Shown in pieces: positions 9,683 through 17,360 of a stretch of DNA of 64,000 bases; the stretch's first letter is position 1; the number at the start of each line of letters is the position of its first letter. The stretch lies in the NCBI RefSeq assembly GCF_037860835.1, contig NZ_JBBEOG010000004.1, positions 310,001-374,000 of the forward strand, given 5' to 3'. Origin of the DNA: Aquipuribacter nitratireducens. GTDB lineage: Bacteria > Actinomycetota > Actinomycetes > Actinomycetales > JBBAYJ01. The notes beneath the pieces are model-generated. The model did no database searches. It had not been told where the DNA came from and saw only the letters and a list, made by a program, of their open reading frames with translations. The translations under genes and the position numbers were made by a program.

Positions 9683-10650
9683 CGCTGGCACCCGAGCGCG
9701 CGCACCGGAGCGCGACCGAGCCCCTGCTCGCCGCGCCCACCCCTCGCGCGTGGCTCGACGAGCACCTCCACGCCCACCTCGCCCGCCACGACGGGCCCGA
9801 CGCCGACTCCCACCGCTGGGTGACGTACGGCGAGCTGCTCGACGGCGGCCTGGCGCGGCTCCACGCGGAGGTCCACGCCCGCGAGGGCGGCACGACGCAG
9901 ATGGTGGCGAAGTGGGTCGTCACGTGGACGGCCGGTCGCGTCGCGGACGTCGTCGGCTTCGTCCTCGCGGCGGGCGGTGCCGGCCTGCTCGCCGACACCG
10001 TCGGCGTCGGTGGTGACGGCCTGCGCTGGCGGCAGGACCCCGAGGGGTGGGCGGACCGGCTCGACGTGCGCGGCGCCACGCTCCTCGTGACGCCGGAGCA
10101 CCCGTGGGCCCGGCTCGCGGATGTCCCCGTCCCGCCCGGACAGCACCGGGTGGAGCTGGTCGCGGACGAGGCCGAGCTCGTGACGCGGACCGTCGACGCG
10201 CTCGTGCGCGCCGTCCGCCCCCTCGTCGACGCCGTCCGCGGCCTGGCCCGCGTCGGCGCCCGTGCGCTGTGGGCCGAGGTCGCCGACGAGGTCGGCATGG
10301 CGACGCTCTACCAGCCGCAGCTGCCCGTCCGTGACGACGCCGTGGCGCGGCTGCAAGCGGCGTTGCAGGCGCCGGGCGCCCCCTGGCGCGTCAGCCCGAG
10401 CGTCCGCACCGTGTCGACGTCGTGGGGGCGGGCCTACCTCGGCCAGAAGGGCGGCTGCTGCCTCGCGTACCAGCGTCCCGACCCCGACCCGGTCCCCGAC
10501 GAGGAGATGACCGACGCCCTGCGCGAGTACCACGCCCGCTTCCCGCCGGAGCGGGGGACCAAGCGCGTGTGCACCACGTGCTCGCTACGCGACCCCGCCG
10601 GCTGTGCGGAGCGACAGCTGTGGTGGCTGGAGAAGTCCCTGGCCACCTGA
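9679..10650 (+). CDS. FhuF-like [2Fe-2S] ferric-siderophore reductase
   Basis: 323 residues. The C-terminus carries the FhuF-type cluster ligands: Cys260-Cys261 (GGCCLAY) and Cys298-x2-Cys301 (RVCTTCSLRD), with another Cys close behind. FhuF proteins reduce ferric iron in imported hydroxamate siderophores so that it is released in the cytosol. The spacing between the CC pair and the CxxC is longer here than the 10 residues of E. coli FhuF, as in many actinobacterial relatives. The GTG start overlaps the ATPase stop by 4 bases, so translation is probably coupled. The N-terminal 250 residues are poorly conserved in this family. Confidence 0.85.
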   Translation: MTLAPERAHRSATEPLLAAPTPRAWLDEHLHAHLARHDGPDADSHRWVTYGELLDGGLARLHAEVHAREGGTTQMVAKWVVTWTAGRVADVVGFVLAAGGAGLLADTVGVGGDGLRWRQDPEGWADRLDVRGATLLVTPEHPWARLADVPVPPGQHRVELVADEAELVTRTVDALVRAVRPLVDAVRGLARVGARALWAEVADEVGMATLYQPQLPVRDDAVARLQAALQAPGAPWRVSPSVRTVSTSWGRAYLGQKGGCCLAYQRPDPDPVPDEEMTDALREYHARFPPERGTKRVCTTCSLRDPAGCAERQLWWLEKSLAT

Positions 10651-10732
10651 CCGTCCGTCCCAGCCCCATGACCCCGGCTTCTCGCCGCCCGGGGGCTGCT
10701 GCCTCCTGCCCACCTGCACCCGAGGAGAACCC

Positions 10733-11752
10733 GTGACACCTCCCGTCGACCGACGGCGACCCCGGCCGGCTCACGCTGCGCTCGCCCTCGCTGCCCCTCT
10801 CCTGCTCACGGCCTGCGGGTCGACCACCGCCGATGACGACGCCTCGGCCGGCGCGGCGGCCTCGCCGGGGGCCAGCGCGGCCACGTTCGCCTTCGAGCAC
10901 TCCGCGGGCACCACCGACGTGCCCCTCGACCCGCAGCGCATCGTGACGACGACCGACCAGAACGCCCTGCTCCCGCTCCTGGAGCTCGGCGTCACGCCCG
11001 TCGCCAGTGCCGGGCTCGTCGGGGACGACGGTGAGCAGTCGTTCCGGCGCGTCGAGGGCTACGACACGAGCGGCGTCGAGTTCGTCGGCGCCTACGGCGA
11101 GCCGAACCTCGAGGCCGTCGCCGCGCAGCGACCCGACCTCATCGTCGGCTACGAGTTCGACGAGACGTACGAGGAGTACTCGCAGATGGCGCCGACCGTC
11201 CTCGTGCAGATCTTCGACCGGCCCCTGACCGAGGCGCTCCTCGACATCGGCAGGCTCGTCGGCGAGGAGGACCAGGCGCAGCAGCGGCTCGAGGGGTACG
11301 AGGCGCGCATCGCCGACCTGCAGCAGCAGCTGGAGCCCGTCCGCGACGAGCTGAGCGTCTCCGTCCTCACCACCGGCGACGCGGGCCAGTTCTACCGGGG
11401 TGACGACGGCCAGGCCGTCGGCACCGTCATGGCCGACCTCGACCTGCTGCGGCCCGACCCCCAGTCGCAGCCGTACGAGAGCGGCGAGTACAGCCTCGAG
11501 CAGGTCCCGGCGCACGACGCGGACGTCGTCGTCGTCCTCGACTTCTCCGGCGAGGCCGGCGACCCGACGCTGCAGGCGTTCCTCGACGCGCCGCTCGTGC
11601 AGGGACTCGCCGCCTCGCAGGCCGACCAGCTCCACGTCGTCGACGGAACGGCCACCGTCGGCGCCGCCTGGGGGAAGATGGCCGCCTTCCTCGACGAGCT
11701 CGAGCGCGTCCTCGTCACCGAGCAGCCCGACCCCGACGTCGTCGCCGAGTGA
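10733..11752 (+). CDS. ferric-siderophore-binding lipoprotein 1 (FecB-type)
   Basis: 339 residues. Signal peptide with lipobox LTAC (LLLTACGS), then a Ser/Ala-rich linker and a periplasmic-binding domain of the FecB/BtuF type. Family marks are RIVTTTDQNALLPLLELGVTP, EPNLEAVAAQRPDLIVGYEF and the helix-backbone architecture of cluster A-III binding proteins. It captures ferric siderophore outside the membrane and delivers it to the permeases. The GTG at 10733 has GAGGAG 4 bases upstream. It is followed 34 bp later by a second, paralogous binding protein. Confidence 0.94.
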   Translation: MTPPVDRRRPRPAHAALALAAPLLLTACGSTTADDDASAGAAASPGASAATFAFEHSAGTTDVPLDPQRIVTTTDQNALLPLLELGVTPVASAGLVGDDGEQSFRRVEGYDTSGVEFVGAYGEPNLEAVAAQRPDLIVGYEFDETYEEYSQMAPTVLVQIFDRPLTEALLDIGRLVGEEDQAQQRLEGYEARIADLQQQLEPVRDELSVSVLTTGDAGQFYRGDDGQAVGTVMADLDLLRPDPQSQPYESGEYSLEQVPAHDADVVVVLDFSGEAGDPTLQAFLDAPLVQGLAASQADQLHVVDGTATVGAAWGKMAAFLDELERVLVTEQPDPDVVAE

Positions 11753-11786
11753 GCGACGGTCCCACCACCCCGTCCGAGGAGGACCT

Positions 11787-12776
11787 GTGCGACCCCGCAC
11801 GACCCTGACCCTGCCCGCTGCCCTGGGCCTCGCTCTCGCCCTCGCCGCCTGCGGCGGCACGGCCGCCCCCGAGGCCACTCCCGCCCCCGCCACCGTCGAC
11901 CCCGGTCCCACGGTCGACGCCGAGGCCACCGACGCCGGCAGCCGCGCCGTCGAGCACGCCATGGGCACCACCGAGGTGCCTGCGGACGTCGAGCGGGTCG
12001 TCGTGCTCGACACGGGCGAGCTCGACGCCGTCGTGTCCCTCGGGGTGACGCCCGTGGGTGCCGTCACGACCGACGTCTCGGAGTCCCTCGTCGAGTACCT
12101 CGAACCCGCCCTCGAGGACACCGAGCCGGTCGGCACCATCGGCGAGCCGAACCTCGAGGCGATCGCGGCGCTGCAGCCCGACCTCGTCCTGTCCAACACG
12201 GTCCGCCACGAGGACCTCTACGACGAGCTGTCGGCGATCGCGCCGACCGTCATGGCCGGCGACGTCGGCGACTCGTGGAAGGAGACCCTCCGGCTCGCGG
12301 CCGAGGCGCTCGGTGAGACGGAGCGGGCCGAGCAGCTGCTCGCCGCGTACGAGTCCCGCGCCGCGGAGGTCGGTGAGGACGTGAGCGGCGGTGACCCCGC
12401 GTCGGTCGAGGTCAGCGTCGTGCGCTTCCTGCCCGGGCAGGTGCGCCTCTACACGCCGACGTCCTTCATCGGGACCGTGCTCGCCGACACCGGCCTCGCG
12501 CGCCCGGCCGCGCAACGGGAGGGCGACACGTTCGTCGAGGCCGGTCAGGAGACGATCGCCGCCGCGGACGGCGACGTCGTCTTCTACGCCGCCTACGGCG
12601 ACCCCGCTGACACCGACCTCGCCGCCGTCACCGGCGGACCGCTGTGGGGCGGGCTCGACGCGGTCGAGCGCGGCGACGTCCACGAGGTGCCCGACGACAC
12701 GTGGTTCCTCGGCATCGGCGTGACGGCCGCGAACCTCGTCCTCGACGACCTCGAGGCCACGCTCGGCGCGCGCTGA
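11787..12776 (+). CDS. ferric-siderophore-binding lipoprotein 2 (FecB-type)
   Basis: 329 residues. Lipobox LAAC (ALALAACGG), Pro/Ala/Thr linker, then the same FecB-type fold as the preceding protein: RVVVLDTGELDAVVSLGVTP and EPNLEAIAALQPDLVLSNT align directly with it. The paralog probably arose by tandem duplication and may broaden the range of siderophores taken by a single permease pair. The GTG at 11787 has GAGGAGG 4 bases upstream. Last gene of the operon; a compound hairpin follows. Confidence 0.94.
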   Translation: MRPRTTLTLPAALGLALALAACGGTAAPEATPAPATVDPGPTVDAEATDAGSRAVEHAMGTTEVPADVERVVVLDTGELDAVVSLGVTPVGAVTTDVSESLVEYLEPALEDTEPVGTIGEPNLEAIAALQPDLVLSNTVRHEDLYDELSAIAPTVMAGDVGDSWKETLRLAAEALGETERAEQLLAAYESRAAEVGEDVSGGDPASVEVSVVRFLPGQVRLYTPTSFIGTVLADTGLARPAAQREGDTFVEAGQETIAAADGDVVFYAAYGDPADTDLAAVTGGPLWGGLDAVERGDVHEVPDDTWFLGIGVTAANLVLDDLEATLGAR

Positions 12777-12791
12777 GCCGCGCCGCCGCTC

Positions 12792-12843
12792 GGCGGGGCG
12801 GGATCGGGCGGCGTCCGGCGCGACCGGACCAATCCGCCCCGCC
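12792..12843 (+). terminator. terminator of the siderophore operon
   Basis: Outer arms GGCGGGGCGG/CCGCCCCGCC (12792-12801, 12834-12843) enclose an inner hairpin GTCCGG-CGCGA-CCGGAC (12813-12829). It begins 15 bp after the last operon stop. Confidence 0.6.
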
Positions 12844-12909
12844 GCCCGTGCCGGACCCCTTCCTGACCGCCCGCCCCGCGCGGGACTCGTCAGACGAAGG
12901 GACACCACG

Positions 12910-13677
12910 ATGCTCCGCACCCGACTCGCCGTCGCCGCCCCCGCGGCCGGCGCCGCCGCCCTGCTCCTCGCCGCCGCCCCGGCACTGGCCTCCGGCACGA
13001 ACGGCTCCGCCCAGGCGGACCTCGCGCCCCTCAACGACTCCGGGGGCACCGGCTCGGCCATGGTCCAGGTGGACGGCACCACCCTCGAGTTCACGCTCGC
13101 GGCCTCCGGCCTGCTCGCCGACGCGCCCCACGCCGCCCACATCCACTACGGCGAGGACGCCATGGGCCAGTGCCCCACCGCCGACGCCGACGAGGACGGC
13201 GACGGGTTCCTCACCACGAGCGAGGGCGCGCCCTTCTACGGCGGCATCGTCGTGTCACTCACCACCGAGGGCGACACCTCGCCCGACTCCGGCCTGGCCG
13301 TCGACCGCTTCGGTGTGGGCGACGACATCAGCTACTCGCGCGGCGACGTCGAGGTGAGCGCCGAGGTCGCCGAGGACATCCTCTCCGGTGAGGCCGTCGT
13401 CGTCGTCCACGGTGTCGACCACGACGGCGACGGCGCGTACTCCGAGGGCGAGCGCGGCGCGTCCGACCTCGACCCGTCGCTGCCCGGTGAGGCCACCGAC
13501 CCCGCGCTGTGCGGTGTCCTCCAGGCCTCGCAGATGACCGAGATGCCGGCCGGTGGCGTCGACACCGGTGAGGCGGAGGCGGCCGGGCGCAACATCGCGC
13601 TCGCGGCCGGTGGGGCGCTCGCGCTCGCCGGTGGCGCCTACCTCGTCGCCCGTCGCCGCACGGCGGACGACAGCTGA
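12910..13677 (+). CDS. secreted CHRD-like protein, probable class F sortase substrate
   Basis: 255 residues. The Sec signal peptide ends near ALASG (residue 28). The middle part includes HAAHIHYGEDAMGQ, reminiscent of CHRD domains, and two Asp-rich stretches (DADEDGDGF, DHDGDGAYSEGE) that could bind calcium. The C-terminus reads PAGGVDTG, a hydrophobic helix, then VARRR, which resembles the sorting signals found beside class F sortases. The next gene, overlapping by one base, is exactly such a sortase. The ATG at 12910 follows a GAAGGGA site. Function unknown; wall or membrane anchoring is inferred from the tail and neighbour. Confidence 0.75.
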   Translation: MLRTRLAVAAPAAGAAALLLAAAPALASGTNGSAQADLAPLNDSGGTGSAMVQVDGTTLEFTLAASGLLADAPHAAHIHYGEDAMGQCPTADADEDGDGFLTTSEGAPFYGGIVVSLTTEGDTSPDSGLAVDRFGVGDDISYSRGDVEVSAEVAEDILSGEAVVVVHGVDHDGDGAYSEGERGASDLDPSLPGEATDPALCGVLQASQMTEMPAGGVDTGEAEAAGRNIALAAGGALALAGGAYLVARRRTADDS

Positions 13678-14438
13678 TGACGGCGGACGCCGGGCGGCGC
13701 GGCGAGGACCGCGCCGCCCGGCGTCCCGGCCGCACCGTGGCCGTGACCGCGCTCGCCGTGGTGCTCGTCGTGACGGGCGCCGCCGCGCTGGTCGTCGGGC
13801 TCGTCGGCCGGGACGCCGAAGCGCCGCCCGCGGTACCCGCGGGCGGGATCGCCGCGCCCCGCCCCGCGCCGGACGCGCTGCCGACCGAGCCGGCACCCAC
13901 CACCGCGGCGCCCACCGCCCCCGCCTCACCGGTCGCACCGTCGGCTCGGACGTCGACGGCCCCGAGCGCGATCCGGGCGCCCGACCCCGCGGCCGCCCCC
14001 GTCGCCGTGCGGATCCCCACCATCGACGTCGACTCCGACCTCCTCCACCTCGGCCTGCAGCCCGACGGCCGGCTGGCCGTCCCGGAGGGCCCCGACTTCG
14101 ACACCGCCGCGTGGTTCGACGGCTCCCCGCGACCCGGCGACGTCGGACCGGCCGTCCTCCTCGGCCACGTCAGCAGCCGGGCACGCGGCCCCTCGGTCTT
14201 CCACGACCTCGGCGACCTACGCCCCGGCGACCGCGTCGACGTCGAGCGGGCGGACGGCACCACGGCGACCTTCGAGGTCTACGAGCTCCAGCAGTTCCCG
14301 AAGGACTCCTTCCCCACGCTCGCCGTCTACGGCAACACCGCAGGCCCGGAGCTCCGGCTCATCACGTGCGGCGGGACGATCGCGGAGAGCACGGGCCGGT
14401 TCGAGGACAACGTCGTCGTCTTCGCCCGGCAGGTGTGA
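13677..14438 (+). CDS. class F sortase
   Basis: 253 residues. One N-terminal membrane helix (about 20-42), a long Pro/Ala/Thr linker to about 105, then the sortase barrel. Catalytic triad by motif: His164 (LLGHVSSR), Cys231 (LITCGG) and Arg241 (STGRFEDN). The enzyme cleaves a C-terminal sorting signal and joins the protein to a cell-surface acceptor. Its ATG overlaps the stop of the putative substrate gene, indicating a dedicated pair. Short, divergent sequence around the triad places it in class F/E rather than class A. Confidence 0.9.
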   Translation: MTADAGRRGEDRAARRPGRTVAVTALAVVLVVTGAAALVVGLVGRDAEAPPAVPAGGIAAPRPAPDALPTEPAPTTAAPTAPASPVAPSARTSTAPSAIRAPDPAAAPVAVRIPTIDVDSDLLHLGLQPDGRLAVPEGPDFDTAAWFDGSPRPGDVGPAVLLGHVSSRARGPSVFHDLGDLRPGDRVDVERADGTTATFEVYELQQFPKDSFPTLAVYGNTAGPELRLITCGGTIAESTGRFEDNVVVFARQV

Positions 14439-14439
14439 C

Positions 14440-15921
14440 GTGGGCGGCGCCGTGGCGGTCCTCCCGCGGGTCCCCGTGCGTCGCGGCGACGACCGCGTCC
14501 GGAGCCGGGCCGCGGCCCTCGTCGTCGCGGCATCAGGGGTCGCCCTGGTCGTCGGTGCGCTCGGCCTCGCGGTCGGCGGCGGTGCCCCGGTCCCCGCCTC
14601 CGCCGGACTGCCCGACGCGGGTCCGGTGACGGGGTGGGCGAGGTCGGGAGTGGCTCTCGCGACCCGCGTCGTCGCCGTCGTGCTGGTCGGGGAGCTCGTC
14701 GTCGCGGGCCTGCTCGCGCGCGCGGCGCCCGGCGGACCGCCGGCCGTCACACGCCGGGCGCTCGCCGCCGTCCCAGCGCTCGCGGCCGCGTGGTGCGGCC
14801 TCGAGCTGCTGCGGCTGCCGCTCACCGCGAGCGCCCTGCTCGCCGTGCCCGTCCACCGGGTCCCGCCGGGTGCCCTGCTCGACGTGGCCGCGCTGCCCGT
14901 CGCCCGGCCCGCGCTCGCGGCCGCGCTCGTCCTGGGGGTCACCGCCCTCGTGGCGGCCCGGGCACGGAGCGCCCGGCACGCCCGGCTCCTGCTCGTCCCG
15001 GTGCTCATGGCCGCGGTGCTCCCGGTGGTCGGCGGGCACGGCGCGGGAGGCGACGGCCACGGCGGGGTGGTGTGGCTGCTCGCGGCGCACGTCGTCGCGG
15101 CCGCGGTGTGGGTGGGCGGCGTGGTCGGGCTCCTGCGGCACCGCGCCTGGCTCACCGACCCGGTGTCGGCGGCGACCCGGTTCTCCCACCTGGCCGTCGG
15201 CTGCGTCGGCGTCGTCGTCGGGAGCGGCGTGGCGTCCGTGCCCGTCCTCACGGGCGCCGGGGTCGGCGGCGGCACCGGTGGGCTCGGCGCTCTCGGTGTG
15301 CTCGGCTCCGGGTGGGGCGCCCTGCTCCTGTCGAAGGTCGCGCTCCTGGCCGTGCTCGTCGCTCTCGGGTGGTGGCACCGGCGCACCACCCTCCCGCTGC
15401 TGCGCCAGGGCCGCCCGGGCGCCTTCCGCCGCCTCCTCGGGGTGGAGGTCGTCGTCATGGCGGCGACCATCGGGGCCGCGGTCGCCCTCGCGGCCTCGCC
15501 GCCGCCCGCGGTGACCGACGCCCCGGCGGCCACGACCCCGACGGCACCGACGGCACCGGCGCCCGCGGCCCCGGCGCCCGCGGCCCCGGTGCCCGCGGCC
15601 CCGGTGCCCGCGGCCGAGGAGCCGGCCGAGGAGCTGCTGGCGGACATGAGCGGCCACGACCACGGCGACCTGTCCGTCGGGGTGCTCGTCGACGACGACC
15701 GGTTCCACGTCGGGTCCGTCGCCAGCGCCGGCGGCCCCGTGACGGTCTACAACCAGAGCACCACCGAGGTGACCCTGACGGCCGCCGACGGGTCGTTCGA
15801 CGTCGTCGTCCCCGGTCGCACCCTCACGACGTTCACCGCACCCGGCCCGGGGGAGCACCGCTTCACGAGCCGCCACGACCCGGCGTTCGCCGACGTGCTG
15901 GTCGTGCGCGGCGACCCCTGA
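14440..15921 (+). CDS. CopD-type copper transport membrane protein fused to a cupredoxin-like domain
   Basis: 493 residues. About eight or nine membrane helices (30-370) with the CopD block WLLAAHVVAAAVWVGGVVGL, whose His and Trp are conserved in copper import/resistance proteins. An Ala/Pro linker made of 15-bp DNA repeats (about 374-392) and a His/Asp-rich segment (SGHDHGD) lead to a final beta-rich domain of about 85 residues. That domain resembles a cupredoxin, but the expected Cys is Ser (RFTSRHDPAF) and no axial Met is seen, so a type 1 copper site is unlikely. The GTG at 14440 starts 1 bp after the sortase stop. Copper handling is inferred from the CopD part. Confidence 0.8.
   Translation: MGGAVAVLPRVPVRRGDDRVRSRAAALVVAASGVALVVGALGLAVGGGAPVPASAGLPDAGPVTGWARSGVALATRVVAVVLVGELVVAGLLARAAPGGPPAVTRRALAAVPALAAAWCGLELLRLPLTASALLAVPVHRVPPGALLDVAALPVARPALAAALVLGVTALVAARARSARHARLLLVPVLMAAVLPVVGGHGAGGDGHGGVVWLLAAHVVAAAVWVGGVVGLLRHRAWLTDPVSAATRFSHLAVGCVGVVVGSGVASVPVLTGAGVGGGTGGLGALGVLGSGWGALLLSKVALLAVLVALGWWHRRTTLPLLRQGRPGAFRRLLGVEVVVMAATIGAAVALAASPPPAVTDAPAATTPTAPTAPAPAAPAPAAPVPAAPVPAAEEPAEELLADMSGHDHGDLSVGVLVDDDRFHVGSVASAGGPVTVYNQSTTEVTLTAADGSFDVVVPGRTLTTFTAPGPGEHRFTSRHDPAFADVLVVRGDP
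15561..15615 (+). repeat. 15-bp tandem repeat in the CopD-fusion linker
   Basis: Unit GCCCGCGGCCCCGGC (last base C or T), 3.7 copies. It encodes the Ala-Pro-Ala-Ala-Pro linker between the membrane part and the cupredoxin-like domain. Copy number may vary between strains. Confidence 0.8.
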
Positions 15922-15980
15922 CCCGCCCCGGTCGCACGGACTTGCCCGCCGACACCCGCCCCGGCAGCCTTGACAGTCTG

Positions 15981-16006
15981 ACACCGGGACAGGACACCGG
16001 GACAGG
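15981..16006 (+). repeat. 13-bp direct repeat in a promoter region
   Basis: ACACCGGGACAGG occurs twice in tandem, 27 bp before the phosphatase start. A consensus -35 hexamer TTGACA sits just upstream (15970-15975), so the repeats would span the -10 region and first transcribed bases. It may be a regulator site; no clear -10 was found. Confidence 0.5.
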
Positions 16007-16032
16007 ACGGAACCAGGCACGAGGAGGGGCCG

Positions 16033-17208
16033 ATGCCGACCCGCACGCCCTGGTGGGCGTCGCTCGAGCGGCCCTGGACCTCGCTGGTCCTGCCGCTGGC
16101 GCTGATCGCCGCCATCCTCGTCGCCGACGAGGTCGAGGGGCCCAAGACGGCCTACGTCGGCGTGCTCGTCGCGGTGCCGATGCTGTCCGCGGTCTTCGGG
16201 TCGCCGCTCACCGCGGTCGTCACGGGGGCCAGCGCCCTCGTCGCGGCGGGGCTGTACGGCCTGCAGGCCGACGACGGTCAGGTGACGGCGCAGCTCGCCC
16301 GGCTCGTCGTCATCGCCGTCCTCACGGTCTTCGCTGCCGGTGCGGCCGGGCAGCGCCTGCGGTCGGAGCGGCGGCTCGCCCGCGCCTCCCAGGTCGTGGC
16401 GGCCATGACGGACGCCGTCATCCGACCGCTGCCGCCGCGCGTGGGCGGGCTCGAGGTCACGGCGCGCTACGTCGGGGCGGACGCGGAGGCCGACGTGGGG
16501 GGCGACTTCTACGAGGTGCTCGACACCCGCTTCGGCGTGCGGGTCGTCCTCGGCGACGTCCGCGGCAAGGGCCTCGCCGCCGTGCGGCTCGCGAACTACA
16601 CCCTCGGCGCCTTCCGCGACGCCGCCCGCCGCGAGCCGGACCTGCGCGAGGTCGTCCGCGCCCTCGAGGTCCTCGTCGCCACCGAGGGCCAGACGGAGGA
16701 CTTCGTCACCGCCGTCGTCCTCGAGATCTCCCCGGCCGGCGTCCGCGGCGTCACGTGCGGTCACCCGCAGCCGCAGGTGCTGGCCGGGGTCGGCGCGCGC
16801 GAGGGCACGCTCCCGGTCGACGTCCCCCTCGGGCTCGGTGCCGGGACCGTCGCGCCGCGACCGCTGCGACTCGGGGGGTCCGTCCGCCCGCACGCGCTGC
16901 TGCTCCACTCCGACGGCGTGACGGAGGCCCGCGCGCGGGACGGTCGCTTCCTCGACCTCCCGGCGGCGCTGCGCCCGACCGCCCCGCTCCCCGGGGACGT
17001 CGTCCTCGACTCGCTGCTCGCGGCCGTCCGCTCCCACGCCGCCGGTCGGCTGCGTGACGACGTCGCCATGCTGTGGGTCGAGGTGCCCGCCGCCACGGCC
17101 GACGGGACGGACGCCCCGACAGCCGCCACGGCCTCCGGGCCGACCGGGCCGACCGGGCCGACCGGGCCGACCGTGCCGGTCCAGTCCCCGGCCGACGCGC
17201 GCTCCTGA
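16033..17208 (+). CDS. membrane-anchored SpoIIE/PP2C-type serine phosphatase
   Basis: 391 residues. Three to four N-terminal membrane helices (about 14-105), a short coiled linker, then a PP2C-like SpoIIE domain (about 130-350). Metal-binding motifs are visible: VGGDFYEVL, VLGDVRGKGL, LLHSDGVTEA and RDDVAMLW. Such phosphatases dephosphorylate anti-anti-sigma factors and thereby release stress sigma factors; a SigB-type sigma gene lies 5 kb away, but no RsbV/RsbW gene is present in the window. The tail carries four Gly-Pro-Thr repeats. The ATG at 16033 has GAGGAGG 8 bases upstream. Confidence 0.9.
   Translation: MPTRTPWWASLERPWTSLVLPLALIAAILVADEVEGPKTAYVGVLVAVPMLSAVFGSPLTAVVTGASALVAAGLYGLQADDGQVTAQLARLVVIAVLTVFAAGAAGQRLRSERRLARASQVVAAMTDAVIRPLPPRVGGLEVTARYVGADAEADVGGDFYEVLDTRFGVRVVLGDVRGKGLAAVRLANYTLGAFRDAARREPDLREVVRALEVLVATEGQTEDFVTAVVLEISPAGVRGVTCGHPQPQVLAGVGAREGTLPVDVPLGLGAGTVAPRPLRLGGSVRPHALLLHSDGVTEARARDGRFLDLPAALRPTAPLPGDVVLDSLLAAVRSHAAGRLRDDVAMLWVEVPAATADGTDAPTAATASGPTGPTGPTGPTVPVQSPADARS
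17137..17172 (+). repeat. 9-bp tandem repeat encoding Gly-Pro-Thr
   Basis: GGGCCGACC occurs four times at the 3' end of the phosphatase gene and encodes a short collagen-like GPT tail. It is a likely slippage site. Confidence 0.85.
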
Positions 17209-17277
17209 CGGCAGCAGGGCGACCTCGTGACGCGGTCGCCCGGCCCTCCTGACCCGTGACCGGGACGTCGCGTCGCC

Positions 17278-17356
17278 GAGTGGGACGTTTGCGGGCTCAG
17301 CGCGCCCCCGTGACCCCGAGAACGTCCCAGTCGCCGCTCGGACGTCCCAGTCGCCG
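17278..17356. repeat. inverted and direct repeats between convergent genes
   Basis: GAGTGGGACGTT (17278-17289) is inverted, with one mismatch, as AACGTCCCAGTC (17321-17332). The block CGTCCCAGTCGCCG is then repeated at 17343-17356, 20 bp later. It fills the gap between the phosphatase and ABC exporter genes. It may act as a terminator, but the 31-base loop is long. It could also be an intergenic repeat family. Confidence 0.5.
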
Positions 17357-17360
17357 GCCG

